Assembly (NCBI GenBank): GCA_015680685.1
Contig: MNCI01002316.1
Location: 311,523-375,522 of the forward strand
Direction: 5' to 3'
DNA from: Gnetum montanum
Taxonomy: Eukaryota; Streptophyta; Gnetopsida; Gnetales; Gnetaceae
DNA: 64,000 bases
Positions 23,801 to 32,155 of the stretch are shown here, one piece after another (position 1 is the stretch's first letter; each line of letters opens with the position of its first letter). The notes under the pieces were generated by a model, which did no database searches, had not been told where the DNA came from, and saw nothing but the letters and a program-made list of their open reading frames with translations. The translations under genes were made by a program, and so were the position numbers.

Positions 23801-26800
23801 AAGCCCTCCTCCGGAGGGGCATTGACCTTTAGCCGCATAGTAGACCCATCCTGCACAACGACATCCACTCCCCTAGCACCCAGAAGCCAAGATCCACCCA
23901 TAGCTGGCCGACCACCGCTACCAACCCCTCTGCTCGGCCCCCACCTCTTGCGTCTGCAAACCCCTTGGCATCATCGTTCTCAATAGGCCTTGCCCCAAGC
24001 CCCAAACCCTCATCTACACACCCATCTTCACCACCAGCACCGCTTGCACCCCCTCTCCCTTACCTGCCACCAATCTGCTTCCCGCTCGAGCCCATTTCAA
24101 ATTTCAAGACTTGAACCACTTGATTAATCTTAACCAATTAGCTTCTTAATATGTTATATATTAATCCCAATACATTTTATTATTTCAAGCTGTCCCCATG
24201 TACATACTTGTTATCATTATGCTGTTTCTTTCCTCTTGAATTTACTTTTTATTGCCATGATGTTTTCATTTTTGTGGCAGCCTCTTGTGTCAGGAGCAGC
24301 TTTAGGATTAGAGGGGCAGGTAAGTCATTTTGATCTTTTTATATGAGCCAAAGTTCTCTAATTTCTGTTTTTAAATCTTGGCTACAACTTAAATTAATGC
24401 TCCATTGTTATTTTTCGAATTGTTTATCATCTTACTTAGAGATTTCGTTTCATAAACTTAGGAACCGGGTAGCCTTTGAAGTAATTATCATTTTCAGCTT
24501 ACAGTGTACAATTACAATCATGGACCTTGCTTCCGTTGCCTTATACCATCTCCACCACCAAGGGATGCTTGCCAACGTTGCTCTGATAATGGAGTTCTTG
24601 GAATAGGTAAGTTAATAGTCTTGCTTCAATAGTAGTTTATATTAAATAAAAATTTCTACGGTATGTATTGGTCTTTAATTCAATGGATATATTTTTGTTT
24701 AAGAATTATAGCTAATATTATTTTTGTTATTTTGTAAAGTTTTCTGTTGATTTTTCTATTTCTGTTTTTGTAAGTTGTATGAAGTTATCTTCAGCGGTGG
24801 ATTTTAGACAAAACTTGCAAGGTGGAGAATCCTATGCAAAGAAAATATGAAATGCAAAGTTTGTAGTGGATGGGCTTGCACAAAAAGGAAGCACTATTTC
24901 TATGATGCTTCTGTATTTTACGTGACCCTCTTTTAGATGCTTTTTTAACTGGACCTTCCTTTTTCTGAAGTGCATGGATGTAAACTTACATATTGTTGAT
25001 ACATAATTTTGGGATATGATTAAAACAACACAGGCACACCCAATAGACATGTTTTGTGATGTTACGGCCTAGGATCTGTTTTGGTATAACTCACCTAGGA
25101 ATAGTGTCAGTCAGGTAGAAGTTAATGATCATGAAAGATACCAAAATTTAGAGAGCATCTTAGGACAAGCTAGCTTTAACTCTAAATATCTTGAATTTGC
25201 TATCTAAGAATTTATGACATTTTAGAACATTTCTCAGGAACTGATGACTCTATCTTATATTATAAAAAAGGAGGCCATCATTTGAAATGCTGGGAAGGTT
25301 CTCATTTCTCAGGTTGTAATGCTTGGGTTTGAGCCTAGATGCAACCACTCGAAATGAGGTTAGGCTGTTGCTTATCTACTTCAACCCTGGGATCCTGCTT
25401 GGTGGGGCAAGCATTTAGCCTTTGGGTAATGACCCTTTTGATAACTAGAAGCACTTAAGTGTATGTAGATTTCATTCACTCTTCGGTCTTAAGGAGTTTG
25501 AATCCATCCTAAGGTATTGCTTTGAACCAAATTTTAAAATCATGGCATATTTCTAAGTTTTTTTAACTGTTAATAAAAACAGCATTGGATGGTAGAAAAA
25601 TTTTTAGACCATTATCAAACAGGATATGTGAGCATGCTTTTTAAATTTTAATGAATGTAAAACTATGACAGAACAACATTTGAAACAATCTGATTTTTTT
25701 AAAAGAATTGTTTACAACAGGAAATTTTCACTTCCGTGGTGATGAGTTAACACCTAAAATGTTCTAGCCAATGCAACCACCGTCCAACTTTTTGTGCCCA
25801 AATTCTTGATGCAAGTTACCTAACAAACATTCTGTACCATGATATAAATTAAATATTTTTGCTAACCATTTCTATGTTGAACTCGTTGAATCATGTTATT
25901 TCATTTTAACTATTTTTTCTCGTGTTTTGCTATATTTACAAATGCTATTTATGTTGACAACCTTAATATATTTGACAATATACTGATGATGAAGAGAGGA
26001 TTCAAAACTAGTATGGTTTCAGATTGTAACAAGCAGAACAGAATCCAAGAAACGAACCTTTTTCCTATGTGTCAACAGTGTCATGTACTGACTTTTGCAT
26101 AATGTTTACAACTATCAATGTCTTTTGGAGCAACTGTATTTTAACCATCGGCTAGTAGACAAATAGTTCTTCTAATCAGTAATGCTATTTCCCTCTTCAG
26201 TTCCAGGAATAATTGGTTGCCTTCAAGCCTTGGAGGTGATCAAAATTGCCAGTGGAGTTGGTGACCCACTTTCTGGGCGTATGTTGATTTTTTCTGCATT
26301 GGCCACACGAATCCACACAGTATGCTCTCGACATCTTTACATTTGTTCTGTTATTTAAACTATATTTTTTCAAACACTTGCGTGCATATTTATGTGGACT
26401 TTTATGAACATGACACCTTTGAATCAAATTGTTATCCTTGCAACATTATATTGTAGAAGCAAGAACGCCATACTTTCTCCGCCTCGTAATCGTCAAGAAG
26501 TAATCCGTTATTCTTGCTACATGTATTGCGATGATTTGTTCATGCTATTAAAGTTTGTTTCTGAATGATTTTTTCTACCGTGGATCAGGTTAAGCTGAGA
26601 GGAAGATCACTAAACTGTTGTGTATGTGGAGATAATCCTGAGATTACTTATGCAACATTTAAGGATTTTGATTATGAGAGGTTCACAGAGTCCCCAATGT
26701 CTGATGAGGTAACGCTAAAATTTTTACTATAGGAAAGATCTGCTCATTTTTTTTTCTTTTTTTTTCTTGAGAAATCTTGATTCTCAGAATTGATAGTTTG

Positions 26801-28822
26801 ATCATGAGATCATTTTTGTTAAAATGTTTTTAACTTACAGTATGAAATCCTCCTAGCCCTGAATCTTCTACCGTATGTAGACACGGAATTTGTTCTGCAA
26901 ACTTCTTGTCAGTTTTAAGTAGTCCAAGAATTGAAGCTTTGTTTTTTTTTTCCATGAATTTGCTTATAGTTAATTAAAATTGTTGACTAATTGAGAAGGC
27001 GTATGAATGCTATAATTTGAGGAAAAAGGGTACAAGAACTCGTCATTTGAGGAAAAAGGGTACAAGAACTCGTCATTTGAGTGATGGTAAGGTACTTGTT
27101 TCTCAAGTTGAAGACTTGGGTTCGAGTTTGGGTGTAGCCACTCAAAGAGGTTAGGCTTAGTGGGATGAGCACTGTGGTTCTGGGTGATGATCCTTAATCA
27201 ATGGTACAAGAACATATGAAAATCACTTAGTTATTCAAAATTGCAAAGATTCCAAGTGTACAGAAAAGTAATCCTAAAAGTAGTCCTCTGAGGCAATACG
27301 AATTTTGTCAATGTACTTGATAAGGCTAGTTGCAATTCGTTAGATTTATGGCTTGTTTCTCTTATTTCAGGGGCTTGATCCAGATGGTCTATGCTGAGGC
27401 ATAATAAAATGTGTTCATTACAAGCTTTTATACATCCTTATGTGTGCTTTTATACATCCTTATGTGTGCATGAATACCTCAGTTTCCCATACCACCTCCA
27501 GCAAACCTCCTAGCCAAGAAACTAAAAATTTAAAACACTCATAATGTGAAATTGGGAAAGTTTTTAGGGGGAGAAGTGGCCAACCCACAGAACAATCCAA
27601 AATGATTCAGCTTCTACTTTGTGAATGGCATTCATAAAGTAACAATATTCGCTTGAATACATGGTTGGTTATTGTTATCAAAATATGTTGTTTAGATGCG
27701 TCTTGACAGCAGAGAATTTATCTGGACTAAGAAGAGTAAATTACAAGACCGTAACCACCAGCGTAATATGTTAGTATGGTGGCTATAAAGGCATACAGTT
27801 TCAGAATATAGCTGTTTTATACACCAAATCAGAAATTAATATGCTCTTGATTGCAATTCATAACTGGTTTCTAAGGAAGCAATTGATAGAACGTGTCTAC
27901 AGAGTGCAGTAATAGACAAGGAAATTGCAAAATATGTAAATATGGAGACCTGCCGGCGCACCTGAGACTCTATCCTTTTAATAGCTTGTTGACACCAACC
28001 TGAACACGCATGTTTTAGCATGATTCCAACTGGTCCAAAAATAGGTTCCTAGACCCTTTGAACTAATATATATCTTAAATCATCCAGCTGTATTTATTTG
28101 ATAGTCAAGACTCTCAATGCCGCATAGCCACAAAACTGACCTCTGTATGTAGGGCACTTGGCACATCCAAGCCATTTTCCCCTCTCTCTTTTGGTCAGAA
28201 AACTAACCTTTTTAGATGTGCTAATATGAAACAATGCATATTTTGCAAGCCTATGTTATTCATTAAAAATCTCGTAGAAATACTGCATTCATTTTTTTTT
28301 AATACAAGCTTCTCAGACTATTTTTGTCATTCTGCAATGTTATATTCATCTTCTGATTATGAGCTTTGATATTTTCTTTCTTACCAGGCTCCCTCAAACA
28401 TGTGTCTTCTACCCTCTAGTCAGAGGATCACTAGCATAGAGCTTTCTGATCATATAAAATGTGGAAAGCCTCATGTTTTACTAGATGTACGGGAAGAACA
28501 CCAGTACAAAATTGCTGCCTTGCCGAAGTCTTTGAACATTCCATTACTAAAATTGGACGCTGAATTTGAAAGCTTTGAGGATGCTTTAAAAAATTCATCT
28601 TGTCCAATCTCTGATATGGACCCTATCAAGAACGGGAAAGGAGAAGATATTTATGATACCGAACCTGTTGAAATTCCACTATATGTTATTTGTAGAAGAG
28701 GAAATGATTCTCAAAGAGCTGTTCAGTATTTGCGTACCAAAGGCTACAATGCTGTCTGGGATGTTATTGGGGGTTTGGAGTCTTGGAGGAAGCATGTTGA
28801 TCCAGATTTTCCTGCTTATTAA
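5557..28822 (+). CDS. MOCS3: MOCS3/CNX5/UBA4 homologue: adenylyltransferase and sulfurtransferase, 11 exons
   Basis: Join 5557-5806, 8982-9074, 10349-10404, 11685-11749, 11929-12003, 12281-12359, 24281-24319, 24498-24606, 26201-26319, 26589-26708, 28388-28822: 1440 nt, 479 residues, all introns GT-AG, no internal stop. Residues 1-40 are a charged coiled coil. The E1-like domain has the ATP loop GAGGLGSP (97-104), DHD 121-123, NLQRQ to 133 and DATDN 186-190. Zinc cysteines are C230/C233 and C305/C308, and C247 before SDNGVLG matches the family's acyl-disulfide cysteine. The C-terminal rhodanese domain (about 345-479) has active-site loop CRRGNDS with C437. In the known family the cytosolic enzyme adenylates the C terminus of MOCS2A/CNX7 and URM1, then delivers persulfide sulfur for molybdenum cofactor synthesis and tRNA wobble-uridine thiolation. 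Length is close to the Arabidopsis protein. All key residues are present, so it is probably functional. Its 23-kb span comes from transposon-filled introns. Confidence 0.95.
6695..6857 (+). mobile_element. SINE-like element, copy 1 of tandem pair
   Basis: About 163 bp beginning ACCATCGTTTGGAGTGATGG. It has a Pol III A-box-like GTGATGGTAAGGTGC and a B-box-like GGGTCTGAGTC, then the family tail GGTTAGGCTTTGGCTCATC and GGGTGATGATCC. It is bounded by TAGAAAGGAAGATTATGAGG (6675-6694) and TAGAAAAGAAGATCATGAGG (6858-6877), a 20-bp target duplication with two differences. Confidence 0.7.
6878..7043 (+). mobile_element. SINE-like element, copy 2 of tandem pair
   Basis: Same family as copy 1 (TATCATTTG, GTGCTTGTTTCTCA, GAGTTTGAGTCTGGGTGCAACC, AAGAGGTTAAGCC, GGGTGATGACCC). 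It is flanked by the shared duplication at 6858-6877 and a third, more worn version, TAAAAAGAAAGGTCATGA (7044-7061). Two insertions at one target, in the same orientation, explain the three target copies. Confidence 0.7.
7190..8065 (+). other. Possible LTR-like segment in intron 1
   Basis: Has an order that could belong to an old LTR: a TATA box in TTATAAAAAGGC (about 7585), a GAGAG-rich region, AATAAA at about 7940 and a terminal CTGAGTCAGATCCCTATCA. I could not find target duplications or matching termini, so this is weak. Confidence 0.25.
8982..9074 (+). CDS. MOCS3: MOCS3 exon 2
   Basis: Residues 84-114 and the first base of codon 115. It carries the nucleotide-binding glycine loop GAGGLGSP and LYLAACGIG. 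Donor TTG|GTGAGT. Confidence 0.95.
9675..9751 (+). mobile_element. SINE-like fragment in intron 2
   Basis: Matches the family's head TCATTTAGAGTGATGGTAAG and its middle GGTGCAGCCATTTGAAAAGA and GGTTAGGCTTTCCCTCATC, with the part containing the B box deleted and the tail missing. Confidence 0.55.
10349..10404 (+). CDS. MOCS3: MOCS3 exon 3
   Basis: A 56-nt exon coding the end of codon 115 to residue 133 ([18 protein letters not shown]), the acidic and arginine residues that line the ATP site. Acceptor ATTTTCAG, donor CAG|GTGAGA. It ends in phase 0. Confidence 0.95.
11685..11749 (+). CDS. MOCS3: MOCS3 exon 4
   Basis: A 65-nt exon, residues 134-154 plus two bases ([20 protein letters not shown]). 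K145 and K147 lie in the conserved GQLKVKSA block. The donor reads GC|GTGTGT. Confidence 0.93.
11929..12003 (+). CDS. MOCS3: MOCS3 exon 5
   Basis: A 75-nt exon (residues 155-179 plus two bases), starting [14 protein letters not shown]. Acceptor TGTTACAG, donor AGCGA|GTATCC. Confidence 0.93.
12281..12359 (+). CDS. MOCS3: MOCS3 exon 6
   Basis: A 79-nt exon, from the last base of codon 180 to K206, with [10 protein letters not shown] and the [12 protein letters not shown] strand. Donor AAG|GTATAT opens the 11.9-kb intron 6. Confidence 0.95.
13921..14491 (+). mobile_element. Solo LTR, copia-like, inside LINE copy 1
   Basis: 571 bp starting TGTTGGAAAAATG and ending GATTATAACA, with 5-bp target duplications CTAGG at 13916-13920 and 14492-14496. 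A TATA-like CATAAATAGAAGGC lies near 14039. The TGTTGG start, short length and LTR layout suggest Ty1/copia, but no coding region remains to prove it. Confidence 0.75.
14497..15190 (-). pseudogene. LINE copy 1: ORF2 C-terminal extension
   Basis: Minus frame from 15178 reads [19 protein letters not shown], then a region with [49 protein letters not shown] and [11 protein letters not shown], with a few stops (TAG/TAA). It aligns residue block by block with 19564-18990 of LINE copy 2. It lies downstream of the zf-RVT domain, where plant L1 ORF2 normally ends soon. Function unknown. Confidence 0.6.
15210..17363 (+). pseudogene. LINE copy 1: inverted reverse-transcriptase block
   Basis: Plus-strand reading: pre-RT region with [20 protein letters not shown] (about 15430), [61 protein letters not shown] (16114-16150, catalytic aspartate present) and [17 protein letters not shown] with [18 protein letters not shown] (zf-RVT, 17167-17330). 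The second catalytic box is degraded to HYVVPQ near 16410, and TAG/TGA stops interrupt the frame. Confidence 0.8.
18400..19570 (-). pseudogene. LINE copy 2: C-terminal extension and coiled coil
   Basis: Downstream of zf-RVT the minus strand reads [20 protein letters not shown], then [41 protein letters not shown] and FFLTSLR, parallel to the extension in LINE copy 1. A Glu/Gln/Trp-rich helix-forming segment follows (18654-18436, [20 protein letters not shown]). The globular part resembles in outline the extra ORF of the LTR elements at 57659-58405 (LP…YF…LPFSCLIRKL), but that likeness is by eye. Confidence 0.55.
19680..22658 (-). pseudogene. LINE copy 2: ORF2 endonuclease, reverse transcriptase, zf-RVT
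   Basis: Starts MKVLP at 22658, with the AP-endonuclease signature CLQETKL near 22560 (catalytic glutamate). RT blocks: [20 protein letters not shown] (21478-21161), [13 protein letters not shown], and an intact YVDD box in [10 protein letters not shown] (about 20670-20647). The zinc-finger domain follows: [20 protein letters not shown] (19809-20060) and [20 protein letters not shown] (about 19760-19680). Several stops and shifts separate the blocks, so it is a pseudogene although the RT box survives. Confidence 0.8.
22677..23950 (-). pseudogene. LINE copy 2: ORF1-like Gag region
   Basis: Minus-strand fragments include [19 protein letters not shown] near 23480, matching the 'PLWVRLPGLPLEFW' style block of the DUF4283-type ORF1 of plant L1 elements (family knowledge), followed by a basic region with [20 protein letters not shown] and [17 protein letters not shown]. 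Frame breaks are frequent. Start not determined. Confidence 0.5.
24281..24319 (+). CDS. MOCS3: MOCS3 exon 7
   Basis: A 39-nt microexon-sized exon, 13 codons ([13 protein letters not shown]), the strongly conserved VSGAALG-EGQ block. Acceptor TTGTGGCAG, donor CAG|GTAAGT. Both flanks are phase 0. Confidence 0.95.
24498..24606 (+). CDS. MOCS3: MOCS3 exon 8
   Basis: A 109-nt exon, residues 220-255 plus one base: [20 protein letters not shown] with the first zinc pair C230/C233, and [13 protein letters not shown] with C244 and C247. Donor ATAG|GTAAGT. Confidence 0.95.
25273..25436 (+). mobile_element. SINE-like element in intron 8
   Basis: Same family as the intron 1 pair: CCATCATTTGAAATGCTGGG, B-box-like GGGTTTGAGCC, ATGCAACCACTCGAAATGAG, GGTTAGGCTGTTGC, TTTGGGTAATGACCC. 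I saw no clear target duplication. Confidence 0.6.
26201..26319 (+). CDS. MOCS3: MOCS3 exon 9
   Basis: A 119-nt exon, residues 256-295: [20 protein letters not shown] and [20 protein letters not shown], the end of the adenylation domain. Acceptor CCTCTTCAG, donor ACA|GTATGC. Confidence 0.95.
26589..26708 (+). CDS. MOCS3: MOCS3 exon 10
   Basis: A 120-nt exon, residues 296-335: [20 protein letters not shown] with the second zinc pair C305/C308, and FKDFDYERF. It ends at the linker just before the rhodanese domain. Donor GAG|GTAACG. Confidence 0.95.
27016..27075 (+). repeat. 30-bp perfect tandem duplication at a SINE boundary
   Basis: Two perfect copies (27016-27045 and 27046-27075) of a unit containing GAGGAAAAAGGGTACAAGAA. 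The unit contains both the target-site bases GGTACAAGAAC and the first bases of the SINE, so the duplication postdates the insertion. Confidence 0.85.
27070..27202 (+). mobile_element. SINE-like element in intron 10
   Basis: 133 bp bounded by GGTACAAGAAC at 27059-27069 and 27203-27213 (perfect 11-bp target duplication). A-box-like GTGATGGTAAGGTAC, B-box-like GGGTTCGAGTTTGGG, then CCACTCAAAGAGGTTAGGC and GGGTGATGATCC. It is the clearest copy of the family and defines its ends. Confidence 0.75.
27371..27408 (+). other. MOCS3: Candidate cryptic 3'-terminal exon in MOCS3 intron 10
   Basis: A strong acceptor (GTTTCTCTTATTTCAG, ending 27370) is followed in the correct phase by nine codons ending in TGA (27395-27397), and AATAAA stands at 27403-27408. 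Used after exon 10, it would add eight residues and end the protein before the rhodanese domain. No transcript evidence is available here. Confidence 0.3.
27424..27467 (+). repeat. 22-bp perfect tandem duplication
   Basis: GCTTTTATACATCCTTATGT plus GT occurs twice head to tail (27424-27445, 27446-27467) in intron 10. Confidence 0.85.
28388..28822 (+). CDS. MOCS3: MOCS3 exon 11 (rhodanese domain)
   Basis: Residues 336-479 and stop TAA at 28820-28822. It holds the complete rhodanese domain: [20 protein letters not shown], the conserved [20 protein letters not shown], then the active-site loop [16 protein letters not shown] with C437, and the closing [20 protein letters not shown]. Acceptor TTCTTACCAG. 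Confidence 0.96.
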   Translation, partial: APSNMCLLPSSQRITSIELSDHIKCGKPHVLLDVREEHQYKIAALPKSLNIPLLKLDAEFESFEDALKNSSCPISDMDPIKNGKGEDIYDTEPVEIPLYVICRRGNDSQRAVQYLRTKGYNAVWDVIGGLESWRKHVDPDFPAY

Positions 28823-29199
28823 TTTTACAAACATCATGGTGTGAAAAAAGTGTAACATTCAAGAGCTTTTTAGGCTTGCATTTCCTTTTCGTTGCAGTCA
28901 ACAAGACCCTCATGGTTTAAAATGTAGCGATCTAATTGTCTCTTGACATCTTGCATAAAGCTCCCGCAGGTGGTTAAGATGCCTTGTTTAGGTGAGATTA
29001 TATGTTTAATATGTGAATTTGGGAAAAACACAAGCCTATCCTAGACTAGCAAACTAGTTTGGATTGAAAACTGGCAATTTTTACAGAGTCGTCACCGGAA
29101 CTTCGTCCATTCTCTAACATTGAGTATATTGTAAAGAATACTTGAAAGATAATCACCAGTCAGCGAAGTTTAGTTATTTTCTATAACATATGTAACCTT

Positions 29200-30115
29200 T
29201 GTTGAGAGAGGGTGGGCCTTCAAACCTTCCAATATGACATGTTAAAATTTCAAAGTGTCTGGGCCTTTGAACCTTCTACTATGACCTTTTAAAGTTTTGT
29301 TTTTTATGTTTCTTTTAGGTAAGGTGTTCTCTTGGGAACTTACGTTTTTTATTTTTTAAAATAATAATTAGTTTTTGTTTTTTATATTTGGAGTTTCAAA
29401 CCTCTTACTAAGATTGCTTAAAATTTTGAAGTTTCATTTTTTACGTTTCTTTAAGGTACTAAGGTGTTCTTGTAGGAACCTATGTTTTTTTTATTTTTTA
29501 AAGAAGAATATATGTTTTTGGTTTTTTAAGAAATTATGAATTTTCATTTTTTATGTTTGGACCTTCAAACCTTCCACTACAACCTTATAAAATTTCAAAG
29601 TTCCGTTTTTTATGTTTCTTTTAGGTACTAAAGTGTTATCTCAAGTACCTATGTTTTTGGCTTTTTAAGAAATTATTAATTTTAAAGTTTCATTTTTAAT
29701 GTTTTTTTAGGTATTAAGGGGTTTTTAGTTTTTTAAGGGATTATTAATTTTAGTTTTTTATGTTTGGACCTTCAAACCTTCTACTACAATCTCTTAAAAT
29801 TTCAAATACTAGAACCTCTTAAAATTTTAAAGTTTTGTTTTTTTATGTTTTTTTTTAGGTACTAAGAAGTGTTCTATAGAGAACCTATGTTTTTAGTTTT
29901 TTAAAAGCACTTCTTTCAAGTATTAAGGTGTTCTTTGAGCAGATACTAAGTTGCTCTTTGGGAAAACCTATGCTTCTAAATTTTTTGGTTTTTTAAGAAA
30001 TTAATAATTTTATTTTTAATTTTTTTGATTTTCAAAAAATTATGAATTTTATTATTGGTGCTCTTTTTAATTTTTTGGTTTTTAAAAATTATTAATTTTA
30101 TTGTTTAGTGATGAA
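29200..30115 (+). repeat. T-rich degenerate tandem array
   Basis: The phrases GACCTTCAAACCTTCCACTA (near 29217, 29270, 29390, 29561, 29765) and TTTTAGGTACTAAGGTGTTC with CCTATGTTTTT (near 29318, 29454, 29622, 29708, 29857, 29921) recur in the same order with poly-T linkers. The unit is roughly 150-200 bp and strongly diverged. Origin unknown. Confidence 0.6.
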
Positions 30116-30131
30116 ATATAAAGTCATCCTT

Positions 30132-30205
30132 CGCTAGAGGGAGGGCTTGAACCTCCGACCTTGTGGTTAACAACCACACGTCTAGCTATATCTGAACTTG
30201 TTAGC
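30132..30205 (-). tRNA. tRNA-Asn(GTT)-like sequence, degenerate
   Basis: The minus strand has an intact anticodon arm TGTGG-TTGTTAA-CCACA (anticodon GTT, 30169-30171), a 5-nt variable loop, a perfect T arm GGAGG-TTCAAGC-CCTCC, and a recognisable D-arm region. The acceptor stem pairs only at the outer four positions (GCTA/TAGC), with three mismatches. No oligo-T terminator follows. It is a nuclear-type tRNA-Asn pseudogene or a tRNA-derived repeat head, rather than a clearly functional gene. Confidence 0.6.
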
Positions 30206-31191
30206 CAAATTAGTTTATTTTATTTTGTAATGTTGTTGTTTTATCAATCTATAATCATGTTTGTTTAAAAAAATCTAGGAGTTCATCTTTTCTTTAGTCA
30301 TTCTTTTTTAACTTGATAAGTAGCCTACCATGTGGATGTGCACCCATGTCATCTCATTTACACATGTTATAATGGAAGGTTTAGCACATAAATAAAATGA
30401 ACGAGTTTGCCATCTTAAATGCTTTACAAACTGTTTAGAAGAGTAGTGAGTAATGAATTTTACATTCTTCAAAGTGGTGTTATTTAAGTTATAACCTTGA
30501 TATTTAAGAATCTAAATTATAACCTTGATATCTGAGAAGAATTAAAAAGGAACTAATGAGGTTTTAATTTCAATTTTAATTTTTGAAGTTCTTGAATTAT
30601 TTTGTATGTAGAATTGAAATATGTGAGTAAAGTGAATGAAGAACAAATTTCATGCATCACAATATACAAGGTAATGGCATATCATGAAACCATGACATAT
30701 ACAACCTTATTTAAAAATTTTACAAGGATGCTATTACCTTGAACATAGGGCCTAAGCAATTTGATGAATTTCACCTTAACTAATGGTGTGTATTGTGTAG
30801 GATGCTAGGCCAAAGAATAAAGATCAAGGTGGAATGGAAAAGGGTATAGCATTGAGGGATTCACTTAACCTTTGAGAAAACTACTATTAGCTTTGGGTGT
30901 GAGATCCCAAAAAATATATATATTAAAATAAAAATTTAGAATACAAAAGTAGAGGAGTACTACAGAGAAGACAAACTAAAAATTAGCAAGAGAGGGAAGG
31001 CCTAACAGTTTTGGGGATACATTTTTATGTTTTCATCCTTACAACCAATCTTGAAAAACCTCCCCTCTTGGGTAGGAAAGCAAACATTTCATGAAAAGAT
31101 TAACATTGGATGCCCTATCAATAGTCTCAACATTAGTAAAAGGTTTTATCTCCATGTCTTAACCAATAGCTACGAAGCAATTATTAGTAGT

Positions 31192-32155
31192 TGATGAGCG
31201 GTGAAGCAATCCCAACACTCCACCATACAAGGCATGAGTGCTAGCATGTGACTAATCGTAATCCAAGTATGGACAATGTAATTATGCTAGTTATCGATAT
31301 GAAGTTTGTGATTGTTGTCTTCTCACCTTGAGTTAGTGAAGTCTAAGTGTATGGTTTAACTCATAGTGAGGCATATGTTATGTGATGTTGTAAGGCTCAT
31401 TTTACTCCTAAGTGCAAACTTAATGAAAATGGAGTTAAATGCTAAATCTAAGTAACAAGAATAATGTAATTCTATTCTATCCTATAGTGATTAGCATTCG
31501 TTCCTAGCTTGCCAGACATGCCTTGGACTCATGTAACCATTACTAGGATTACCAAGTGAATTTACCTTTGGGCGAATCAAGTGAAACCACTATTGGGTTA
31601 CTAAATGATTACACTTTAACACTCAAAACCAGTNTACCTTTGGGCGAATCAAGTGAAACCACTATTGGGTTACTAAATGATTACACTTTAACACTCAAAA
31701 CCAGTTGTACTCATTCCGCTTTACTAATGAACAAGTAAAATAAAGTTCTAGGAAAATGTAAATGATTAAGCTAAGAAAACAAGAAAATTGTGCTAAGTAA
31801 ACAAACAAAACTAAGTGGATGTTGTAATGATAGAAAGCAATCTCAATCTTTATTGCCATCATGAATTACATCCAAGTATAATTCACTTGAATAAAGATTC
31901 TGTTCAACTACTAAACATCACACTGTAGGCATTCACTTTATCACTAAGTACAAAAACAAATTGTAAAAGTTTCCCTAAGATTTGGAATGAAAAGTCGTTG
32001 ATTGTGCATCCAAGTGTTGGTATTTATAGGGCTACACACATCTCGAGACATTGTATTGACGATGATGTAATATGCATTACAACCTTGTATTTATGACATC
32101 ATTGATACGATATCACTGCTATGATATCGTATTCTCAAAATAATTGACTTTATCA
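31192..32155 (-). mobile_element. 3' LTR of element D (family II)
   Basis: 964 bp from TGATGAGCGGTGAAGCAATC to GACTTTATCA, with the TATA box in GTATTTATAGGG (about 32028) on the minus strand and GATATC-like motifs at 32105-32135. Compare LTR C (54619 onward), which starts TGATAAAACC. A 71-bp perfect repeat around the single N at 31634 is probably an assembly artefact and inflates the length. The presumed target base run to the left is GTAGT (31187-31191). Confidence 0.8.
31563..31705. repeat. 71-bp perfect direct repeat around a single N
   Basis: 31563-31633 and 31635-31705 are identical, joined by N at 31634. The other family II LTR (54380-54440) has the unit once. Best read as overlapping contig ends that were not merged. 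Confidence 0.8.

Larger units (their letters stand above)
17889..24145 (-). mobile_element. L1-type LINE copy 2, near full length
   Basis: About 6.26 kb on the minus strand, flanked by TTAACATGTTATATA (17874-17888) and TTAATATGTTATATA (24146-24160), a 15-bp duplication with one mismatch. Order on the minus strand: ORF1-like (about 23950-22680), endonuclease from ATG at 22658, RT (about 21560-20100), zf-RVT (20060-19680), extension (19564-18400), 3' region to 17889. It does not interrupt MOCS3 splice sites and is old: many stops. Confidence 0.8.
12360..24280 (+). other. MOCS3: Intron 6 (11,921 bp), LINE-filled
   Basis: Removing the two LINE insertions and their extra target copies leaves about 1.4 kb of ordinary AT-rich intron (12360-13123, 17381-17888, 24161-24280), in which I see no further features. 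Both LINEs lie within one intron and do not touch the splice sites. Confidence 0.9.
28823..31186. other. Intergenic: 3' flank of MOCS3, T-rich repeats, tRNA-like sequence
   Basis: No protein gene seen. 28823-29200 is the presumed 3' UTR and flank; I could not fix a polyadenylation site. The T-rich array and the tRNA-Asn-like sequence are listed separately. 30206-31186 is AT-rich with nothing recognisable. Confidence 0.6.

Noticed and set aside
23458-23986. Pro/Lys-rich plus-strand frames
   Set aside because: They are antisense to the ORF1-like region of LINE copy 2; the minus strand carries the recognisable block.
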